Positions 57,540-64,000 of a stretch of DNA of 64,000 bases are shown in pieces. This stretch comes from Pollenia angustigena (lineage: Eukaryota > Arthropoda > Insecta > Diptera > Polleniidae). Position numbers and translations under genes: made by a program. The stretch's first letter is position 1; each line of letters starts with the position of its first letter. The stretch is taken from the NCBI GenBank assembly GCA_930367215.1, contig OV884056.1, positions 49,662,308 to 49,726,307 of the forward strand, given 5' to 3'. A model generated the notes under the pieces. The model did not search any database. It saw nothing but the letters and a program-made list of their open reading frames with translations, and was not told the DNA's origin.

Positions 57540-57662
57540 ACGCATGCAGGTACATACATACCTACACGGAAAGAATTATTTACTAAATATGGCTTGAACC
57601 ACGAAAATTTTGCATGATTCTCGTACAAGCCAAAAATTACTTATTTTGAATAGGCAAATCGT

Positions 57663-57915
57663 GCCTTAACCGCGAAAATAACTTAAGCGCCAAAAATCTA
57701 ATTTTTTATTTTATTTCATATACCTACCTACCTAAATTTTGTATGAAGTTTGTCGCTTAAGATTAAATTATTCTTGTAATTAAATCGTAACGGTACCTTA
57801 TGCGATCATGACATTTTGGGATATGATGCAAGTGTTTGCCAATAAAGTCATTTATTAAAACAAAAAAAACCAAAAATTGAATATGATGTCGCTTACGTTA
57901 TTTCCGCTGTTAGTG
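57663..57915. mobile_element. MITE with TAACCGCGAAAATAA ends (copy 2)
   Basis: Starts GCCTTAACCGCGAAAATAAC and ends GTCGCTTACGTTATTTCCGC. The middle shares ATCGTAACGGTACCTTATGC and CCAATAAAGTCATTTATTAA with 40461-40713. Two TACC-type repeats are inserted in the left arm region (TACCTACCTACC). Confidence 0.88.
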
Positions 57916-60000
57916 CTCAATATAGATTGGCTTGGTTTAAGCAAAATGTTTTTTTATTTAAGAACATTTTTTTAATAGGTACGAACGAAATAAATTAAAG
58001 TCAAGAAATAATTTTTAGATTTTGGATTTTCTTGTTCTCAGAAACGAAATTGCTTACTTTGGAATATAAACTTCTTTCCGTGTACTTATTTATTTAAAAC
58101 ATTTTTTTTTTTTCAAAACTTATTAAATTTTCTCCCACGTTCCAATCCTTTTTTATGGGTGCCACTTGAAAAACATAAAAAATTATACAAATACACTAAA
58201 AAGAGATGACTATTGGCTTGTTGGCAGCCATTTGTGTAGGTACTTCCTGAGCAACAATACCAACAACAAATGCCAGAAATTAAAGCAACACAATCTACTA
58301 GTGACACTAATTTGAAAAAGAAAACAACAAAAACCAACAATAAATATATTTTCCTTTAGAAATAGGTAGATAAATAAATAAAAAAAAACTTAAGCTCCTT
58401 TTTATTTCAAAGACCCTTAAGGCAGTTGTGTTGTTTTCCTCCCCCTCAACACTAACTAGCAACAACAAAAACATTAAAAACTAGAAAAACCAAAATTTAA
58501 AATTGAATTGAAAATGTTAGAAAGAGAACACTAAACATGTGATTTTTCTACTGTTTCAACTCTTTAAACAAAAACAAATAGCCCAACACTAACAACTACA
58601 GTAATAATAACAACAATAACAAAAACAGAAAGTCGGAAAAAATAAGCCTAAAATCTATACATTTAAAGAAAATAAATTAAACTCAAATATAAAGATGGCC
58701 GCCGTACAATGGCTGAATGAATTTAAACAAAAACAACAACAAAATAAAATATGGCATATAAAAACAAACCAATACACAGATCATAGCAAGCACATTGCTG
58801 TCGACAAAGTACGAGTACACGAATTGTTATTACATTTTGTTAACGAACAACAAAGTACTCATAGGGAAAGAGAGAGGAACTAAAATGAGAGTAAATTTAA
58901 GGCTGAGTAAAGTAATAAGTATGAAATAAACCTATTATCGGGGTTAAAAATAAAATTTTTGTGGTAAAGTACCTTTTTTAGGGTAACATAAAACAAGAAG
59001 GGACATTAAAAGTACAATAATAGAGTCTTGAATTTTGAGTAAATCAATCGAAATCTAGGCGGAAGACGTAAGGAATAATCAAGATTTTAACACAAAACAT
59101 TACACTTAGTCCAAAAATATAAAATAATTTTGTGGTGTTTATATACACCAACTTTTATTTGGATCCTGTAAGAAGTTTCGTTCTTCTTTTATAAAAATTA
59201 TGACAACAAGTGAAAGCAATTGCTTCATAATATGTACGTCTCTTTCTCGACTTTCTGCTACGCAATCCATATATTAATAAGGAACTTAATATTTATCATA
59301 ATAATGTTATAGTGAGAATGTCATAGAATAGAATAGAATAGAATAGAATAGAATAGAATAGAAAAGAATAGAATAAAATAGAATAGAATAGAAATAAATG
59401 GATAAAAAAATATTCCCAATTTTAAATTCCAAGAATTTTTAAGTTTCCCCCCTGAATAAGTTCTAGATGAATTAAATGTCTAATCTAAATGATTTAATAA
59501 ATGACATTGAATCCTCTTAGAGCTTTAATTTTTATTATAAACTGGCAATGCGAACGTGATTTAAAAACTTAAGGTGTTAACAGAAAATGTTCAAAAGCAT
59601 GATGAAATAAACCGGTATCATTACTGCGGCTGATGACGTTTTTTTGCTCTAGTTTTGCTTGCCTTGTATTATGTCAATATTTAGTTTATATATTGTATTA
59701 AAGTTTTTGATTATTTGAATTAAAATTATGTAATAAAAATTGGCTAGGTTAGGTTAAGTTGAAATGTTGGAGCGAATTCGACTTAATACCCTCGCCCAGA
59801 GGCCAATATCATCCATTGTAACGCCTTCACTTGCCCACAATACCGTCGCAAACGTATTTTATTTCATTTTGATATTAATATTAAAAAATTCCGAATTATT
59901 CAAAGTATTGTTTATATTTATCCTTTTATTTTGTTATCAAATATTTAATCTGAAAACACAAGAATAATTTCATTTTATATTTCTTATTTTTTTTTTTCTA
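57916..60000. other. AT-rich DNA, no gene seen
   Basis: The frame at 58695-58883 is glutamine/lysine-rich with no domain. A pentanucleotide array lies within (described separately). No other structure was recognised. Confidence 0.45.
59332..59394. repeat. (GAATA)n pentanucleotide microsatellite
   Basis: About 12 units of GAATA, with two single-base variants (GAAAAGAATA and GAATAAAATA). Likely polymorphic in length. Confidence 0.97.
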
Positions 60001-60641
60001 TGACAATACGGTTGTAACCGGCGTATGAAATAGAATTAGATCTATGTCGTCGTACGACGTAGATACGCTTTTACGACTACGCCAGCTATTGTGTGACTTT
60101 GTGTAAAATTTTATACGTTTTAATTTGACAACGTACCAACGTCGTACGCTACTACGTCCATACGGTTTTAGTGTATTTGTTTATGTATTTTTTGCTTTAG
60201 TGCTGCCACCCGTATTATTTTATCATGGTTAAAAGTACTCTACTTCCTCAGTTTCAGCTGATGTGCATAAGCTTTATAAAATATGTACATAAAATATAAA
60301 TAAAAAATATAAAAATAATATACAATAAAAAGTTTATACTCAGTACGATTCAAATGATGTACATAAATTATAATAAAAACAAAAGTTTCACATATTTGGT
60401 ACTTTTTTTCCTTAAGTACACTTTTAGTTCCATTGACGATTTTTTTTCAACCAAACCCATCAGTAAAATACTCAGTAGTGTAAAAGTAACAAAACACAAT
60501 AACAGAGCACTTATTTATAACAAAGAAGTAACAGAAATGAGCACACCACTAAATAAATTTGAGTATAAGAGAGTAATAAAATATTTTTTCTTAATAAATT
60601 GAGAATTAGAGAGCAAACAGAACAAACTCATTTAAAAAAAA
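60001..60641. other. AT-rich DNA with a CG-palindrome patch
   Basis: At 60040-60165 the words GTCGTCGTACGACGTAG, ACGACTACGCC and ACGTCGTACGCTACTACGTC are unusually CpG-rich for this region. ACGGTT occurs near both limits. It may be a small element, but no clear inverted ends were found. Confidence 0.35.
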
Positions 60642-61388
60642 GACTCTTTGACAGGGATGGAAAATTTCTTATTGAATTGGTACAATACAAATTATTACAA
60701 AACGTACTTTTAAAGGACGGTATATTTTTAATTTTTTTGAAGTAGTTTCTTTTTGTTGATAATAATTTTATCTAAAATCCTACCAACAATAAATTTCAGG
60801 TTATCAAAAGTACGAATTGGAAATTTAGCACATTAAAACAAAACCTTGATAAGAAATATTTTAAGTTCAAAAAAAAAAAAACAATTTTGCTGTTGAAACG
60901 CTAGGCCGTTCCTGAGAAATATGGACTTATCTAAAGTGGCATTCTAATAATCGACAAACATTTCTATGAAATCTTCAGTCAAATATGTCGAATTTTGATT
61001 CCATACAAATTAGTCAGTGCCAAGAGATACAAATGGAAAAATAGCAGCTTGAAATTTGAAAGCTTTCTCAGCAAAGTAATATTTGGGAATACAAAATTTT
61101 TAATTAACAAGATTAGTTTGTCGTGCTTAATTACCAATTTTTATTTTTTAGGATCATCCTGATGTGAAATGTGCATAGGAATAGCTTAGCCCGTCAACAA
61201 TAAATTTCAGTCTTTTTATCAAGAATAAAGATTGGGAATTAAGCACGACAAACAAATCTTATTAATTTAGAAGCTTTCGCTATTAAATTGTATCATATAA
61301 TCGCGGTAGTACCATGGTACGAACAAAGTCTAAATTGTACCAAAATATAAGTACAATTGTAACATGATGTCCATTCCTTAAAGAGTCA
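60642..61388. mobile_element. Candidate element with GACTCTTTNACAGGGATGGA ends
   Basis: The left GACTCTTTGACAGGGATGGA and the inverted right GACTCTTTAAGGAATGGACA are similar, and TTGGTACAAT follows in both arms. A MITE M fragment (about 60780-60850) and a fuller copy (61098-61270) lie inside. The target duplication is not clear, so confidence is limited. Confidence 0.45.
61098..61270 (-). mobile_element. MITE M variant (copy G) with clear inverted ends
   Basis: The left arm TTAACAAGATTAGTTTGTCG faces the right arm CGACAAACAAATCTTATTAA, and both contain TCGTGCTTAATT. Between them are TGTGCATAGGAATAGCTTAG and CAACAATAAATTTCAG, the family core. This copy shows best that MITE M is a terminal-inverted-repeat element. 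Confidence 0.83.
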
Positions 61389-63351
61389 TTAAGATAAAAG
61401 AGAGTGATAATTTTAATTTGTTATATTTTGTAATTGGCTGTTGAACGAACCTAAATGAGTACAATGTGTGATAGTTGTTCTTGTTTTTTCAGTGTAAAAT
61501 AGTAATAAGCACAGAGAGAGCCAGTGGTTTAGTTTGGCAAGGTTATTTTTGTTGTAATGCAATCAACAACAGCTGTTTAGAAAAAGTTTAACTCAAAATT
61601 CTAGGTAATTAAGGAAAACATATGTTGAGTTTTTATGCTGCACAGGGGTAAGTAAATGAAAAGAGTGATAACTTAAAAGAGAGATGATAATTATTAAATC
61701 TATATCAGCAAAAAAAAAAAAAAACAGGTAAAGCAGAATATGGGGAAAAATATACAAAAATTCATATGCGGCAAATTGTATGGCTAAGCAGCTCAGTCGG
61801 TTGAGAGAGCTCGTATGGTAAAGACGTTTTTACGTTTCTAAGAACGCGAAATAAAATTGAGAATCAAATTTATCAACAAGCAAATAAATTATCTTATTAA
61901 TTATAATTGATTAATAAGAAAACGTGACAAGAGCTCAGCTTATATGTATATTGTAAAAAAACTTAAATATAATTGATTTTTTTTAATAAATAAAAAGAAA
62001 CATTAAAGAAATTTTATTGTGATATTTAAAACATGAAACAACAAAGAATGCTTAAAGAAAGTTAAGACCTTTAAACGAGTCTTTAAAATTTAAAAAAAGT
62101 AAAAAAATTAAATAAAAAGGAAGAAAAAAACGTGTAAAAAGAATTACAAATTGAGTGCTAGAGAAAAACACTCATTTAACTTAAATTAAAAAAAAGAGAG
62201 AGAAAATTAACACTTTTGGAAAAGCTCAAAAAGAAGAGTTCTCATAAGTAATTATAAAACAAAATCACTCATTTAAATAAGTTTTAAGAGCTGAGTGTTT
62301 TTTATGTTAATAAGCAATTCTCACAGGCAGCAGCAAAAAGAAAAAAAATAACACTAAACGAAATCATAACGCAATTTTATGTTAAACGTTTACAACGTAA
62401 CGCATTCATTTCAAAGAATTTGTTACTCTACTTTCCTCCAAACTTTCACATAACGTTTAAGCTGCTCGTGCTATGCAGACGGACAATAAACTAAAACAAT
62501 TACCGTAATTTGAATATCGGAAAATACGCCAAATACCCATTAAAAAAGAAAAACCGTCGTCGTTTTAAAGCAGCTTAAGTAAAACAAAAATTTTATAATA
62601 AACAAGACTGAAAACAATAAAATTTAAAACAAAATAAATGAAAACACTGAAAATTAAAACAAAACAATTTTTATAATTACCTATAATAATTTAAAACTAA
62701 AATAAAGACTGATTAAACTATCTAAATTCATATAAAATAATTAAAAAAAACACAAGCAAAAAACGCTAAGAATAGTTATAATACGGGTCTTAAAAAACAT
62801 AAAAAAGTAATTAAATTAACTAAAATACCTGCTATAAATTAAAGTTAAATTAAAAAAAACCCATTTAAAAATATTTTACACTCAATATATGGATTAACGT
62901 TCCTGCTAAATAGTTTAACAAATCAAATAATTCAAAATTTCATAATAAAAAATAGAAAAAATATATATAATAGCCCTGTGGATTACCTATATTATATATA
63001 TTTTTAATTAATAACATAAAACAAGCTTGGATTACCAGTGCCAATTATTATTACAGAAAAAATAATAAAAATATAAAAATAGCTAACCTCAAAATCCACA
63101 CACACACACACACATTAATATTAAACACAACCCCAATTAAGAAGAATATTAAAAATAAATTGCTTAAAAAATGTGTCTATTTTGCCAAAATTTAAAAGAA
63201 TTTTAAGAAAATTACAAAAAGTGCTAGTGCTTATAATTTTTAAACCCCATAAAAATAACAAAAAACAAATATTACTTTGCCTAACGGCGTAGGAAAAAGG
63301 ATTTTTTATCCTTTTCTCCCTCATCGGCAAACGCTTGATAAAAACGCCAAC
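61389..63351. other. AT-rich DNA and probable 5' leader of the downstream gene
   Basis: At about 61780-61825 GCTAAGCAGCTCAGTCGGTTGAGAGAGCT resembles the 5' half of a tRNA with an A box, but no B box follows. The rest is A-rich with very few other motifs. An in-frame TAA at 63256 precedes the start codon at 63352. The leader probably lies in the last few hundred bases, but no promoter or splice site can be assigned with confidence. Confidence 0.35.
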
Positions 63352-64000
63352 ATGGCTATGGCTGCTTGTTATGCCAATTATGATATGGCCTCTTTGGCCA
63401 CTCATAGCATGGCACAAACACAATCGGCTGCCCTCATGCAACATCACCATCATCAGCAGCAACAACAACAACAGCAGCAGCAACAGATTTATCAACAACA
63501 GCAGCAACATCATCAGCAACAGCAGCAACATCATCAGCCTCAACAACATACATACCACAGCAGTCAACAGCAACAGTCTAGCAATAGAATGTCAACATTG
63601 GCGGCGTCGGCTTCCCAAAATGCCATGAGCTCGAATAGCTCAGCTGTGGCCGCCGCCGCCGCTTTGCTAAACTCTACACAATCTTCATCATCATCGTCAG
63701 CGGCATCAGCCTCCACAAACACCTCTTCAAACACAGGAGCCGTTTCAACGGCCAGCCAACAACAACGTAACCAAAATGCCTCTATAACAGCTTTAACACC
63801 CGCCTCACAACAACAGCAACTCAATTCCGCCGTTCCACAAACAACGACGGCCAAAGACTACACAATACCCTTGCACGTAGACTGTAGTGTGGAATATGAA
63901 TTGCCCAATCAGCCCAAGCCACCAGCTGGCCAAAGAGTCGAGCCTTTGCTGATGATACATCCTTGCTATTTTCGCAAAATGGAATCACAAAGACGAAGTC
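63352..64000 (+). CDS. 5' coding exon of a glutamine-rich host gene (partial)
   Basis: The frame opens at ATG 63352 in a good fly context (CCAACATGG), with an upstream in-frame stop at 63256, and stays open for 216 codons to the window edge. Residues 1-30 are a non-repetitive start (MAMAACYANYDMASLATHSM). Histidine/glutamine runs follow at about 31-78 (CAG mixed with CAA), then alanine, serine and threonine-rich low complexity to about 160. The last ~48 residues are of normal complexity and look conserved: DYTIPLHVDCSVEYELPNQ, a proline-rich PKPPAGQRVEP, then LLMIHPCYFRKMESQRRS. GC content and codon variety rise sharply against the flanking DNA. The opa repeats suggest a regulatory or developmental protein. 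I do not recognise the gene, and its 3' part lies outside the window. Confidence 0.85.
   Translation, partial: MAMAACYANYDMASLATHSMAQTQSAALMQHHHHQQQQQQQQQQQIYQQQQQHHQQQQQHHQPQQHTYHSSQQQQSSNRMSTLAASASQNAMSSNSSAVAAAAALLNSTQSSSSSSAASASTNTSSNTGAVSTASQQQRNQNASITALTPASQQQQLNSAVPQTTTAKDYTIPLHVDCSVEYELPNQPKPPAGQRVEPLLMIHPCYFRKMESQRRS

Noticed and set aside
63121..63573. 150-codon minus-strand leucine-rich frame
   Set aside because: It is the antisense of the CAG/CAA tract of the plus-strand gene, which automatically gives leucine runs.
63335..63628. 97-codon plus-strand frame with serine/asparagine runs
   Set aside because: Out-of-frame reading of the CAG/CAA tract. The ATG at 63352 in the other frame has the better context and stays open to the window edge.
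63564..63854. 96-codon minus-strand alanine/glutamate-rich frame
   Set aside because: Antisense shadow of the serine/alanine tracts of the plus-strand gene.
1..64000. CRISPR array, riboswitch or bacterial operon
   Set aside because: No regularly spaced short repeats with unique spacers and no prokaryotic gene organisation; tandem repeats here are eukaryotic satellite-like units without spacers.
1..64000. LTR retrotransposon or endogenous virus
   Set aside because: No paired long terminal repeats, primer-binding site, gag or protease motif were seen; all reverse transcriptase and RNase H sequences are of the non-LTR type.

Overview
The window is a strongly AT-rich piece of a eukaryotic genome, most likely a calyptrate or related higher fly. 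The evidence is dispersed repeats of the kind seen throughout fly genomes, a nested load of hAT, piggyBac, Tc1/mariner and Foldback-type DNA elements plus RNase H-bearing non-LTR retrotransposons, and, at the right edge, the start of a gene with CAG/CAA-rich (opa-type) glutamine tracts. The species cannot be fixed from the sequence alone. There are no bacterial operons, CRISPR arrays or rRNA genes. The window reads as intergenic or intronic DNA filled with transposons, followed by the first coding exon of one host gene.

Layout. 1-7.7 kb: tandem ~150 bp repeats, a foldback MITE, an element with 18-bp inverted ends and recurring TACGTGAC motifs, and smaller MITEs. 7.7-18 kb: MITEs, two tRNA-like relics, a hAT element with an 8-bp duplication (14120-15134), and a TA-flanked MITE whose empty site is preserved in a second copy of its host repeat. 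18.2-21.3 kb: a dead piggyBac-like element with a Foldback-like element inserted in its transposase remnant (9-bp duplication). 21.3-22.5 kb: a non-autonomous hAT. 22.8-27.6 kb: a nest in which an older repeat holds at least two hAT elements, another inverted-repeat element and MITEs; its counterpart without these insertions is at 32.05-32.94 kb. 28-42 kb: several MITE families, each with a second copy elsewhere in the window, a further hAT, and a truncated RNase H retroelement. 42.2-44.6 kb: a minus-strand I/Jockey-like retrotransposon with a nonsense codon in its RNase H. 47.4-51.3 kb: a complete hAT element. 51.9-54.2 kb: a dead Tc1-like element, then a long-inverted-repeat element containing a 107-bp retroelement scrap with a 12-bp target duplication. 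56-58 kb: a non-LTR 3' end and second copies of two MITE families. 58-63 kb: mostly featureless AT-rich DNA. 63352-64000: the open 5' coding exon of a host gene.

Main result. The element at 47418-51255 is the one candidate for a live transposon. It has a perfect 8-bp duplication (GTGTGTAC), near-perfect inverted ends, and a 620-aa Hermes/hobo-like transposase that is uninterrupted if one 74-bp GT-AG intron is removed. All expected catalytic positions are present (D195, D263, W334, E572). If the intron is retained, translation stops at residue 246, after the BED zinc finger, which suggests a splicing-controlled truncated product. The other DNA elements here have different ends and look non-autonomous or dead.

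Limits. Element borders were found by eye from inverted repeats, target duplications and pairwise copies inside the window. Superfamily calls for elements without a transposase rest on ends and duplication length only.
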